Origin: Chrysomallon squamiferum | Lineage: Eukaryota; Mollusca; Gastropoda; Neomphalida; Peltospiridae | Length of the DNA: 64,000 nt | Assembly (NCBI GenBank): GCA_012295275.1 | Contig: CM022665.1 | Coordinates: forward strand, 15,127,476 to 15,191,475 | Direction: 5' to 3' | Shown here: positions 14,517 through 28,700 of the stretch, in pieces | Layout of the letters: every line of letters starts with the position of its first letter | Numbering within the stretch: position 1 is the first letter of the stretch | Position numbers and translations under genes: made by a program | Notes under the pieces: generated by a model | What the model was told of the DNA's origin: nothing | What the model saw: only the letters and a program-made list of their open reading frames with translations | Database searches by the model: none

Positions 14517-17500
14517 GTTTACTTTACTATTGTTCTTTGATTATAAATCATTTGATTTTTTATTTATTGAAAAACCTTTTTTTTATAAATTTTATATTTT
14601 GTTTTTAAAATGTATATAAACATTATTTTTATTATACAGTTAGAATTTTCTAAATTAATAAAATTATGATAATTATGGATGAAAAGTTCTTGATAATATT
14701 AAAAATGTGTAAATAATTATTTATTTAATATATGTATTCATATTTATCAGAAACTTTTTCTATTCAAATTATTAAACTATTAAAATTTACATCTAAAGTT
14801 CTAAAGACTTAACCAACACTTGTTTTTAATGTTAATTGTCTTTTTTATTCAATTTTTTCAATTAATTAATCTGTCATATATTGTTTTATTTTTAATTTTT
14901 GTTTGTTCATAACATTAATAAATGACACAAAAAATTCAGACTAACAAGATGAGTTTCATCATAAATACAGCTGTGTTTCCTGTTCTTATAAGTGCTCCAT
15001 ATATTTATATAAATGGAAAAAAGTAACTGTGCATGATATAATGTTTCATACAGTTACACATTTTCTAAAATTAGAGAAAAGAAAAATCAGTACATATTCA
15101 CTAAAGCACTGTCTTCAATATTTTGGTCATGATTCATGCCTTGAATATGCATTTCTTGCAACATGCATAATTTTGTATTTTAGCTGTTTTGGGGCCACAT
15201 GATACTCAAACACATTGTTTTTGAAAATGAAAAACACACAATGGTTGTTTAACTATATGCAACTCTGAAAAACATATCTGTTTAACAGAATATGAAGGTT
15301 ACATTATGCCACGTCTTTCCAAAAACCAAATTGTTCATGCCATTGGTATGCTACAAGCAGGAATGGCACAAAATGAAGTTGTCCACCATGTGATAAAATG
15401 TGATAAAATCTTTATGGAGACATTATTAACAACAGGGCAACACCCATAAGATGCCAAGGGCAGGCCACCCGTGTATGATGTCATGTCAACAAGATAACCA
15501 TATTTGATTGGTTCATTTATGAAACTAGTTTCAAATTGTCAGTTTAACATCTCAAACCATTGCTGGTTTAAGACCAATTAGTGCCACAACTGTATGGAAT
15601 CAGTTATGGGAACACAACTCCAGCCCAAACCACCAGCCATACAACCACTTTTGGCTCATTTAATATGGTGTCAGCAACATTTAAAGTTCAGGCCAAGACT
15701 GAGAGAATGTACTGTTTACAGATTAGTCAAGGTTTTACCTGGACAGCTCTGATGGATATATGTGTCATGGGGAACATTTTGTCGATGGTTTGATGGTTTG
15801 GGGTGGTATCACATCTCACAGTCAGACCCAGCTTGTCATTATTAATGTCAGTTTGACTGGTATATGCTACCAAGATGACATCAAGTACAAGGATGTAACA
15901 TCATATTACAGCAGGACATCATTTGCACACATATTGCATGTGTTGTAATAGACTTCTTAAGATAACAGAACATTGATGTTCTTCCCTGGGCCACCTGTTT
16001 CTCCAGATCTCTCACCAATTGAACATGTGTGAAATGAAATGGAATGACATTTACATTGTAACCAGAATCAGCCATTAATCTTGCCCAGGTGAAACAAGCT
16101 TAGATTGAGATATGGAACTCCACTGCATATACAATGATTTTGAGTTTTTGTCCCAATAAGTAAACATTTATAACACAGACTTCCAACAGCACCTTAGAGC
16201 TGTGTGTGTGTGTGTGTGTGTACATACACACACAATTCTGTTTATTATGCACACTTACTTTTTTCCATTATATATTGTTTGAGACTCATATCTGCTTTCC
16301 TGTCAGTGAGAAAATGCAAACAAAAGATCCTTTGCTGCTAATTTATATAATACATTTTTATTATAGATACTATTTGACAGAATGGCAAAACCTTGAAGTT
16401 TCCATTGTTACATCAGTATAGAAAAACATATTTTCAATGCCTAAGAATTATTGCATTATAACATATTGAGGTATCTTTCAATTATTTGTTCATTCGTAAT
16501 CTAACTCCTTTTCTCTATACTATATAATATTTTACTTTTTTATATATATATAAAATATGTTTTTAGACTGAAACTGAAGAGAAGATAACTGAATTACATT
16601 CCAGTTTGTCACAACTTGATGTTCTGGTAAATTACCCCTCAACAGTTTATTACAAACAGAAGTTTCCGAGGCCTGGTTCTTTCATCACCAACATTGAACA
16701 AGTAATTAAATTAATATTATTTTGGCTTAATCTTAAAGGAATAACTTGTAGCTCACTGGTTAATGCATTCATCTGAGGCCTGGTAGGTCTAGGGATCCAT
16801 TTTTCAGTATACTTACGGATATTTTCTATTGCAACCAATTACTAACAACTGGTTTATCAAAGGCCATGATGTTTGACTTCTAGTCTATGGTAGGTTGTAT
16901 TGAAATGATATCTTTTTGTTATTCAGTAAAAGTAGCCCTTGGAATGGTGATACAGATTGTAAATCTATTATCATCACTATAGAAAATCATAAACATTAAA
17001 CAAATATTTTGTCAGCACTTTTGACAAGTTTAGAATCTGTTTTCAATTATCTTGCCCATAACAGATACACCCTACATCACAATATGTGATGTGAATATTC
17101 ATTTATGATTGATTTCAAGACAAAAGTATATGTCAGTTATTCATTTCAGAAAAAATATATATCTATATGAATGACAATTATGAAATGGCTTTTAATTTCT
17201 TTTTGCAATTCTAACTTCCTCAGATGCTGAAAGTATGTTCTGAAAATGGCCATTGCTCTGCAGTTTCTGATGTTGAAGTCTGGATGGGGAGAATCATTGA
17301 ACACAGTCTGAAAGTCGCATCTCACTGTTATATTTGTCAACCAGATTATAGGCATCTTATTCTCGACAACTGCAGAAGGGTATGTGTGTGTTATGCATTT
17401 ATTACAAACCATGCATATGATGTTTTTAATTACAGCATAGGTTGAGCATTATATTTTAATTTGAAAATGTTTAATTATTTAACCAGAGTATAAATGGAAT

Positions 17501-20500
17501 AAAATAATTTATTATCAGACACCTTATTTATTTAAAAGTTATGGAATCAACCTAATAAATTTAATGAAAAAAAAAATATATATATATTTCTAAAATAGCT
17601 ATTTTATATTTATGTGTTACACACATACATTGATATAGACACACACACCAGCATATCAAAAATGGAAGATTAAAGATTAAAGTAATTTTAAAATAAGTGA
17701 AACATCAGTCATAAAATGTTTTCTTAATTATTAAATATTATCACTATAACCATTAGATCTTTTTGATATCAGATAATATTATTTACATTCCTTTTATTGA
17801 TACCTGAAAAATACAAATACAAATATAAATGTAAGATGTTGATGTTTTAAATTTATTTATTTATTTTTATTATTTTTTTTTTTTTTGTATTATTAAATAT
17901 TATCATCATAAATATTAGTTCTTTTTCATAATAGCACTTATATTAATTTTAAAGGTTATAGATGAAATTAAGACACTGATGTTGGATTTTATGTTCTGAA
18001 TTATTAAATATTTTCACTATAAACATTAGTTCTTTGTCACCGTTTTAGAACTGTTATTATAGTCAAATGTTTCTGGATGAAATTAAAATATTTGTATTTG
18101 AATTTCAGCTGATGCAGGCAAACAGACGAGCTGTAGAGTTGTCTGATATTCTGAGTGATTCAATCAGCTCCAGCAAAATGAGGTAGGTAGAATAAATATT
18201 TGTTAAATAACATGTAAATAGTTAGTGCTATCACTTATTACATTTCTCACACGTTCCTTTTTGTATGAAGGGATAGTCACAATAGCAACAAATAATCCTT
18301 TATAAGTACCTTCCTACAGACAGCAAAGTGTATATAGCAGTTTTTAAAAATATTTTTATATTTGTTTGATACACCACAGTTAGTTCTGTTTGGAATGGGA
18401 AATAGCCATTTGTCTTGAGTAAATGGTTCAGACCATGAGCTACAGCTTAGAATTTTCCAAAGACTTAGAATTTTATTTCTTAATATAAAAGATTCTTTAA
18501 GTAATAAAACAATTTTTGTACTGTAACATTTTAAAATATGTCCTAATTTACATATTACTTGTTTTTATTTTTTTAAATTATTTTTTTATATATATATATT
18601 TAGAAATGATCTTACAGACATCTGGGAAATAGTGAAAGATGAACTGCTGGAACTGGAAGAAAATGTAAATTTGGCTCTTGTTGGAGTCATAGTTGATGTA
18701 TTTACAGAGACCACTGAACCACTGGAAAACCTAATGGAAGCAATTGTCCTTTCACACCAAGTAATATTTTCTAATTACTTTACATAATTCCCATTAAACG
18801 TATTTAACAAATATTAATGTTAACGTATATACTTGTGTATAAGTCGAATTTTTGGGAGACTATATTAAGGTAATATTTTGGGGGTCGACTTATACATAGG
18901 TAATGCTTTTGTAGCTGTTGCTGAAGAGTCGCCATTTTGACTATTTTTTGCTACGGGATGCATCTAAAATAATTGCTGTCTTTCAGCTTTTCAAAAATAT
19001 AATTTTATCGTATAAAATATTTTGAGAAATTAAATAACAAAACCAAATATGAATGTAAAACATGATATTCTTCCGTTTAATGACATAAAAATACATTTTA
19101 AAGTGAGAAAACCGTCAGTACGGCGTTATGCCTTAGGGCGTCTTGCAGTGATCTAGGAATGCAGACTTCTCTGCCAAATTGCACTAAATATCGGTCCTAA
19201 TTTCATAAACAAAACTCACTTGTGTAATTGTAAAGAATTTGGTGAAATAATATTGCAATCGTCATTAATATCCACTACCGACAAATCGAAAACAAACTAA
19301 ATTTCTATAAACGTTCTGCAACAAAAATCAGTTCAACTTCTCGCCATATTTGAGATACTATTTATGATACATTTAGGCTATAGCTTGTGTAATACATGCA
19401 TTTACGTTATTATGGTATGTTCGTGCAAGTTACAGCTCGTGCAAGTTATGTTACAGTAGGCGTACAATGTAGGCCTTCATGGCACTGTCACACTGGTCTA
19501 AAAATAGTGACGGTGCCTGGAATCTACAGTCAACTTATACACAAGTAATACCTAAAATGACACAATTTTTGGTCTTAAAATACACATCAACTTATACATA
19601 AGGTCGCCTTGTACACAAGTATATACGGTAATTTATTTGTTATAATTTGTTTTTTGCAGAAATAATGTTGTTAAATGATCTTGTTATTCAGTTAACTATG
19701 CATCCATCCATCCATCCATCTATCTGTCCCTTCATTCATCTATTTGTTTGATTTTATTCTTCATTCCACAATATCATTATTCAAAAACAGTGTATTTAAT
19801 ATCTAATTACCATTAATATTAAAGTGTTAGAAATAGTGTTAAATATTACTATCTCCATGCATCTATTTCCCATTGCAATGTCACACTGAACAAAATCTAT
19901 AACCAAATTAAAAACAAAACAAGAAAATAAGAATCTAAACTTTTATTGGTTTAAAAACTAGGGCAACTATTACAACACTGCAGATTTTCATTGTTTATAA
20001 ATAGAGCAAATCTTTAAAATTTAAATCTTGATATTATTTTTATCTGTTTTAACAACTGACAAATATTACAAGACTGCAAGTTTTCTGGCAGTGAGGTTTA
20101 TTATTCATCACTACTTAGAAATATCAATTTTTATTTGTTTCAACAATTATGACAAAAGTGGCATGATTATATTTTCCAGCAACACATTTACTGTTTCTTA
20201 GAATTTAAATATTAATATCAATTTTTATCACTTTTGATAACTAGGACAAGAATTGCAAGGTTGCAGATTTTCTGGTCAAAAGATTTTTCCATCATTCTTC
20301 TCAGATTTGTGAAATAGCCGAGTTAGTGGCAGCTTGCATTTCTGATGCAGAGGGTAAATTTTAGTTGTATATTGCAGGTGTTAGCTTGAAGATCATCTAT
20401 ATAATATTAAGAAAGGTATTTATTACAGGTAGTAATAATAATAATAATGTGTGTATGTGGGTGTATGTGTATTGTTATCCACCATGTGTGTATATCCATG

Positions 20501-21862
20501 GAAAAGAAAGAAGGAAGAAAACTTTTATTTAATGATTATATGATAAACAAAACAAAATAAAAATACTCATTTATTTTCATTATTATTATTATTATATTTT
20601 TATTTATTTGTTTTTGAATTTTATTTTCTTTGTTATATGACTTTTAAAATTTCTTTTAATTAAGCAATCAAGCAAATAGAATTTGTTGTTCATGGCTTGA
20701 AGAAATTCAAAACAGAAGCCACTGCCATGGTAAAACATGCACACAAACAAAAAGACACAGATATTACTGATCATGTGAAAACTGTGGTACAAGGTTGGAG
20801 CCTGCATTTAATACATCTTCTAAACATCCTGTATGACATCACAGAACCACAAGTTTTTCTTGAAATGACAGGTTTGCATTAATTTCATAAGAGTTGGAGT
20901 CACTGAAAATTACCTTTGAATGTGAATACTATTTGAAAAAAAATAAGAACACAAGAATGTTTCTTGAAATGTCAGGTGTGTTTAAATCTTATTCATAGAA
21001 TGTTTTAAAATAATTTTTGTATATAGATATTGTTTAAAAATAATTTATCAATGCAAATGTTGTTTTAAGCCAGAATAATACATGATGATAAGAATTTGAA
21101 AATAACCTTTGTTACGTGAATATTGTTTGAAAACAATTTATCTATGCAAATGTTGTTGCCTGAAGACAGAAATATTTCTTCAACTCATAGGTTTGTCTAA
21201 AATCTTATTTAAATGTTTTAATATTACCTATATAAATATTGTTTTTAATAATACAAGAATGCAAGTGTTATTGCATCAGGCCAGAAATGTTTCTTCAAAT
21301 GAGATATTTGTCTGAATGTTATTCATAGAGTAAATTATCTTGAAAATAATATAAGAATGCACATATTTGTGACTGAACATGTTAAAAAAGACCTCAGAAT
21401 CCCTATAGTATTGCTTGTATACAACTGAATGTTAGAATATTAAAACAACATGAAGTTGCAGTATTATTGCTTAAAGCAATGGCACGAAATTAACCTTCAG
21501 ATATTGTTAGAATCTGATTTTATAATGTTAGTGTTACTGCTTGATTGTAAATATATCTGAATATCTTTGTTACTGCAGCAGAACTAATGTTTGTAAAATA
21601 TCTTCATAATCTTCAAAACCACATGTTAATGTATGGTCCAGTACCAGTCTGAGGTTTTGCAATTTATAGGTTCTAGCCATTTCTAGCAATGCTTTTCTTA
21701 TAACTAAATTACAGACGTTGTCATCTCACTGGGTAAATTTAGATTAAAAATTGTTTATTTCTTACTGATAGAAACAGCCATTAGGATTTAATAGGTTTTT
21801 TTTTATTTAATTCTTGTTCAAATTTAAAATTTTGTTATTTTTTATTATTATTAATTTTGTTA

Positions 21863-21900
<38 letters not shown>

Positions 21901-24900
21901 CATTAACATTATCATCATCATCATCATCATCATCAATATTATTGCTGTTATTACTATTATTATTATTATTTTTTTAGGTAAAACTGTTCATGATAATATT
22001 TGTTTAACTTACACAAACCTACTACACTGTGATCAGATGTTGACAGCAAGATGCATGCAACGTGTTATCTGTCATTCAAAGCAGTACAGCCAATGTGCAC
22101 GTCAAATCATCAACAACAGTACTGATGCTGTTTTCCGTAGTCATTTTCAACATTATGTTAATGAGCTGAATACTGGTGAGAAAACACTGGAAGATATATC
22201 AGATCAATAACATTTAATTATAAATAATACCATTGGTAACTGTGTGTACATCAAAACTTCTTGTGGGAAGGGTCTGTGTGTGTGTGTGTGTGTTTGGCTG
22301 TCTGTCCATTCATCCATCCATTCTTCCATCACGTCATTAGGCTGCACAATTCTTTTCTGAAACAGTAATATTCGTTTTCAGTGAAATTAATCATAAATTT
22401 ATTTTGCTTTATAATCTCTGTCTGCCTTTGATATTATTTACTAAGTTTAATTTTCGTCAGATATTTTTTATTTTTTTTATTTTTCATTCAAAAATTATTA
22501 ATATTATTGTTATTATTATTATTATTATTTTACAGCAATTAATTCACTTCAGGATGTGAGTTATTACTTGTCACCTGACTTCTGTAATCCCAGGTACAGA
22601 GAGATTATAGAAAAACAGCTTAATAATTTACACAAAGCCATCAAAGATGTCCACTCGAATGTCTCACAAGGGATCAGTTCAGACATGTTACATTCTGTTA
22701 AGAACTTGGACAGTAAAATAATAGAAGTAAACAAATCAGGTATGTACGGTACAAAAATAATAACAACAACAACAACAATTAAATAATAATAGCAACAACA
22801 ACAACAAAATAGTAACGATAAACAATAATATTAAAAACAACAATAATAATAATAATAATAATTAAAATTCTTTATTTTTTAAAGGTAAATATCTAAATAT
22901 CCAGAACAAGAAGATTGGTCTCTATATGTTTTTTAATTAAGATTTGAAAATATATAAACAACATCAACATATCATGTCTAATGAGTAACATAGAAATATA
23001 ATGAATATTCTGTATAATAATAAAATAGTTTACTTTCAACATGGTAAATATTCAGAATGAGAAGATTGGTCCCCAATTAGATGCTGTTTAATTTACATCT
23101 ATTAATATATGCTATGAAACATTCCAAAACTAGACAGTGTTGGAATGAAGTTTAAAGTTCATTTAAGAGGAGTGTTCAGTTTACTAAGGTGTAATGTTTA
23201 ATGAATAATATCATGAACATAATTAATAATTCAGTATTAATACTTAATAATTATTCAAATAGGTATTCTAAGTGATGTTAAGTAGTTTTTACCATATATA
23301 TATACATACATATATTCTGTACATATTTTAAGGATTATATCAGAAATGTTTCTCAAGCCTATTTTTAAATGTGAAACAAAAGAACAACTTTACAAAATAC
23401 ATTCCTAGATATTTTATTGTAATTCTTAATGCTAAATGATATTGCATTTCTTTCAATTATAGCCAGATATGTGTATTAAATTTCTGTTTCAGCATCAACT
23501 TGTGTTCCACAGTGGCTTCAGAACAATATATCAGTAAAAGCAGAAGAGAAACTGAGATGTTCAGGTATTATTATTTTAAAGTCATTTAGTTACAGTGATT
23601 TTGTTTTTCCCCAGTATGTTCAAATAATTAAAGAAACCACAGCAACAAAGAAAAGAAAAGAAAAAAGAAAGAAACATCCAATAAAAATACAAAAATATTT
23701 AATATTTTTTTATTTGTTTTTATTTAAAAGAATAATTCATAACTTTTTAATTCTAATTAATTCTAATTGTGGGTTGCAGCTGCTATAATTAAATATTTTA
23801 TTTCTGATTAAATCACATTTATTAGTTACACGTAATATTTTCAGGATGCAGTTATTATTCATATTCTCACTATAATTTTATAAGTTTCTTCCAGTACTTT
23901 TATATTTATTTTCAGTTAATGCTAGCTTTTATTTTGCTGTTTGTAGAAACCTCAGAATTAAATCAGCCAGCTGATGAAGCAAATCTAAATACTCAATTGA
24001 CTTCATTCAGTATAGAAGACAGGATATTGTCACCAGTTAATTCTACTTGCATCTCACCATCATCATGCAACACTAGTCATCATAGTTTAGGTAAGATATT
24101 ATCTCTTTTCTTTCATGCCTACTCTTGACACCCACCTGTTCTTTTATTATCTTCTCTTCTCTGTCAAATTCCTTTACCATCATAATGGATAATTAAATGA
24201 TTGTAAATGATAGGTATACTCACATAAAGATATATATATATATATACACATTTTTTGTGCAAGAAGTAATAATCACAGACCTGTCATAAAATTTGTAATC
24301 AGTAATTTAAGATATTAATATGTAAAGATTTCATTTTGAAGTATACTATTTATGGTAATAATTCCATAAATACATGTTATAGTTTTTGTCTGGTAGAATA
24401 TAAAATATTTAAGTGTGAAACAGATTAACAGTTATAGGTGATATTTAAATATAAAATGTATCTCTGTTTATTTGATAGCTTTCCCTCTTTCACCAGTAGG
24501 TTCACCAAAACAGGATTTGGTAGAAAAACTTGGTGAGCCTTTACCTATAGAGACATGTTTAACTGAGTCAGGAAATGAACAGACAACTGTACCCAGTTCC
24601 CTTGATTTCATACTGTCTATCCAGAACACAGAAATGACTTCAGGTAAGATACAATTATGATATAAATATTAAATAAAATTGTTTATTTATAAAACCCCAA
24701 AACACTAAGGCTTATGCATACCTAAAAGCAAGTAAAAAAGATCAATACAACCTTTACTCAGGAAAAAAAATGTGTAAGTAAACAGCATATACCTTATCAT
24801 AAATAACTAATATATACATCAACCTTTACTAACAATAAAGTATTGTCTTTCAAGTTATTATAGGAAGTAATCTTTTTTCCACTAACATTGATACACCGCA

Positions 24901-25710
24901 ACCATAAAATAACAATCAGATATTTAGAAATATATAAGTTAGGCTGATTTTCACAATCTCTACCCTTCAGCAACCAAACACAATGTAGCAGCATCCCAAA
25001 TGGTTTCTAAAAAGAAGGGAAACTTTACCTATTTATTTTAACAATTACAGTTTTACATGCTGAATAAGTTCACATGTAAATTTGTGTACTTTGCCATTTC
25101 ATAGACACATTTGAGCTGTTTGCCATTAAATATATCAGGATTCAAAGGGTTAATTTTAATATTCACTGACAGTAATGGTAAACAAGAAAAATGGATTAAT
25201 AACTGTTAAGGGATTTCTGTATATGTTAATTAATTATAATTTTTTCCTAAGTAAAAGTTGTCTTGATCTTTTCTACTTGTTCTTCTGTATGCAAACCCAT
25301 AGTGGTTTATTATTTTTTTAAATTAAAATTTTAGAACAAATTTCTTTTTGTATGAAATCACTTTATGAAACACAGTAAAATGGACTTTATTGTTAAATTA
25401 AACTGTTGATTGAATTTTGTTTTATTTTACACCTAGTACAGTTGTTATCTTTTGAAACAGGTGTTTCCACTCATCTCCAGACTGTATTTAAAAACATTGT
25501 TAAGGCTTCCAAGATGTCTGACAGAAATGAACTAAACCTTCAGGTTTCCAGCCTTCACCAGTGGGCTAGTCACATCACTGAATGTGCACAGACTCTAATG
25601 CATCATGGGAATGTGGAGACCAAGAGAAGGTAAAAATCTAGAGGACAAAGTTAAACAATTTCAATATGAGAAATAATATTTTCACTTCTGATATATTTTT
25701 CACACAGACA

Positions 25711-25749
<39 letters not shown>

Positions 25750-28700
25750 TCATAATGAAATGTACAGACACATACATACAGATATAGACACACACATACA
25801 CAATTAAACCTATAGATATGTGTATGTATATATATATATATATATATACATACACAAATACATCTTATTTCTTTCGTATTTTATTTAAAAACAATTTAAT
25901 ATTATGTGTTCATTTTCTTAGTATTAATTTTTAAAAATCATTTTCATTTATATATTTTTTTATTTATTTACTTCTTAATTACTTTAAAAAAATATATATA
26001 TATATATTTTTAGCAAGCTGGAAAAACTTTGCACTGAAATTGACTGTTTATCCGCCAGAATCATAAACACTATAAAACAAGAATTTCAGATAGATGGCCC
26101 AGCTCAGCAGAAGTTTTTCAGTGACTGCAAAGTTTGGTGCATAATGGTGGGTGTGCTTTTTATAATAATTATTTTATTTTAAATCATATATATATATATT
26201 CAGCAGATGCAAAATGCATGTTTTATACACTCTGTATTTTGTATATTTAATAAAATTAAGCATATTATAAAATCTAAAACTTTAAAATTATTTCATTTAT
26301 TGTCACGAATCATTATTACCTTTCATTATTTCATCATCACAGTGCAGCTCTGGTGTCCTGTTGCTGGTCAAAAGCCTCAGCATGTTATTTCCTTATCTTC
26401 CTGTCTTGTGCTGTCTTCTGCCAAATGGTTCTTTTCCATCTGGTTCATGACTTCATTGTTTCACCTGGTCTTTCTCTAGATCGTTTTCCTTATACAGCTT
26501 CAAAGTGGTGAAAGATGATGTCCTTCAGTTGTTTCATAGTCTACATGATAAACCAGTAGATATAGCATATTACCACATCATTTCAAAGACACCAATAAGA
26601 ATTATTTGTTTTATCAGTATCATGTTAAAAGAATCATTCATTCATTTTTTTCATTTTTTTCATTTTTTCTTACCATAAAATACTAATATTCATTCACTTA
26701 TTCTCCTTTTTTAATTGTTTTTTTTTTTTAAATCGGATGTTATTTTCTTATTTATTTGCATTGATGTTAGCTGGACAAAGTGTGTTTAATCATTGATAAA
26801 ACTGTTGTGGAATGGAAGCAGTGTTCAGAACTGGTACAAGAAACTGTGGATAAAAAAGAACAAGATCTGCTCACCTCACAGGTATTAGTTAAATTCATAG
26901 TTTTTGTATCTAAGCAGGGTCAAGCATGGATTTCTTGGCATGAAAGAATTAGAAAAACAGCAGATCACAGGAGTACAATTCTAATGTCTGTTAGCTGGTA
27001 ATACTAATTCAAAAACATAGATACACCTATGGATTGAGGGATGGATGGAAGGATTTAAATAATGGATGAATTAACAAGTGGTTGAATGCATGGATTGATG
27101 GATAGGTATACATTTATTTCACTAATGTGAATATTGTATAATTATTATGAATAAAAAAAATTCTGACACCAGCATTTTTATTTATAATAATATTTGACTG
27201 CAGAAGGACACTTTAGTGTTACTGTTTTGAATTGAATAACAGACAATATAGACTATAGTTACTAAATAATGAACTGATTTGTTTGTATTTTTAATTTTGT
27301 TAAAAATATTTTGTCTTGTAAATTTGAAAATAAACACAAAAACCAAGAAAAATCCCCAGCATATTCATTACTTTAGATATTTTAATGTTTTCATCATTCA
27401 GAACATTTTAATTTTATTTTTTTAATTTTATTTTTTTATTTTTTATTTAATTTAATTTTTTACCAGATTGAAATTTTTGAATCTCAGCAGCAAGCAATGA
27501 CTGATCTTCTTTCAAGAATCTCATCATTTTCTTTGTCAGAAGATTGGAACTGTCAGCCTGAAGTGTCATTTCTAAAACAAACAAAACTCAACCTCCTGGA
27601 CATTACTGATAAAATTAAAACTATGTTAACATCTGAACCCGAATCAGGTAAAAATATCCTTACAGACACAGTGATATTATTACTGTTGTTTATATTCTTT
27701 TTATTGTTAGTATTAGTGTTATTATTGTTGTTATTATTGTTGTTATTAATTTTTGTTGTTCTTATAATTGTTGATGTAATTGTTAACATTAATTCATTCA
27801 TTTCTGTATATTTGTTTTTGTTGTTGTTCTTAATGTTGTTGTTGTTGTTGCTGTTGTAAGTACTGCATAATACAAATGTTATGACACACAAAAGTCTGCA
27901 CATTTTTTTATAATGCAAAGATTATTTGTAGTTTTGAATTTGCTTTGAATGAATTTACCATGTTATTTTCTTTTATATCAATGCATATTGTGAACATAAA
28001 ATTTTAATATTTGGCAACATAAAAACAAAAAAACAAAAAATAATAATAAAATAAATAAACAGACAACATGTTTTATTTTGTTTTAAATGTATTCTGTAAC
28101 TTTCCACTTCTGTTTAAGAAAGGTGTAAGGATTTAAACTGAAAGAAAGAAAAGTAAAAAAATAATGGTAAAACAATTCAAAGAGTACATAGTTTTAACAC
28201 TGTTATTATGATTTCTTTTTTCTTTTTTCATTTTTTTTCTTTTTTTTTCTCCACAGAATCATCTTGCTATGTTTACAAAGATAAATTAAGACAGCTGTGT
28301 TGTAAGTGGGCTGTTAACATGTACTGTTCTCAGTGTGGTCTAGAAAGAATATCAGATCAAATTCTGAGTCTGGAAGGTTGTAAAATGTTAGGAAAGGACT
28401 GGAACGAAGTGATCAGTGATGAAGAAAAACTGATAGAGAAGATGGATGAAGAAGCATCAGCCATTGGAGGTTTACTGGACTGTGTGTCTATTGGGTGCAT
28501 ACATAATTTAAATATCATTGTTTAAAAGAACCAGTTTTAAATAATCTCAACTCATTTTAAAATTAAGAAGTCTGCTATGTTGTATAATTGAGATATGAGT
28601 GAGAAAATCCACTCCTGTTATTATATTTTTAATAGTTAGCAGCAAGAAATGTATTGCATGCACCTTTCCTTAGACAGTAAACCACAGATCACAGCCTTAG

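Larger units (their letters stand above)
11007..22739 (+). other. head module 1 of the vinculin-like protein (exons 1-12)
   Basis: Residues about 1-600, all predicted helical. The N-terminus (WILERI, then TTLQVEECINQ) lines up by eye with the first helices of vinculin (SILEP, then LTAPVAAVQAAV). Exons 8-10 line up with the alpha-catenin middle region, where the same order occurs: the TETTEPL motif, a helix ending in a small Cys/Ser patch (AACISDAE), then a QW-type helix and FLEMTG. This is inference from remembered family sequences; a structure prediction would test it. Confidence 0.6.

Noticed and set aside
15581-15948. Two overlapping plus-strand frames of 62-70 codons
   Set aside because: They are pieces of the decayed Tc1-like transposase and are annotated together as a pseudogene.
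21857-22175. Open frame beginning with a long Ile/Asn run
   Set aside because: The Ile-rich part is translation of the (TTA)n/(TCA)n tract. Only the part from 21978 is exon 11 of the vinculin-like gene.
26340-26520. Stretch whose minus-strand translation (RERPGE, QKTAQDR) resembles the C-terminal end of some LINE reverse transcriptases
   Set aside because: The match is short, has stops, and no reverse-transcriptase motif is nearby. I could not support it as an element.
27648-27918. Leu/Val-rich frame on the plus strand and Asn-rich frame on the minus strand
   Set aside because: Both come from a TTG/TTA simple-sequence stretch just after the exon 19 donor; they look like membrane or poly-Asn proteins only because of the repeat.
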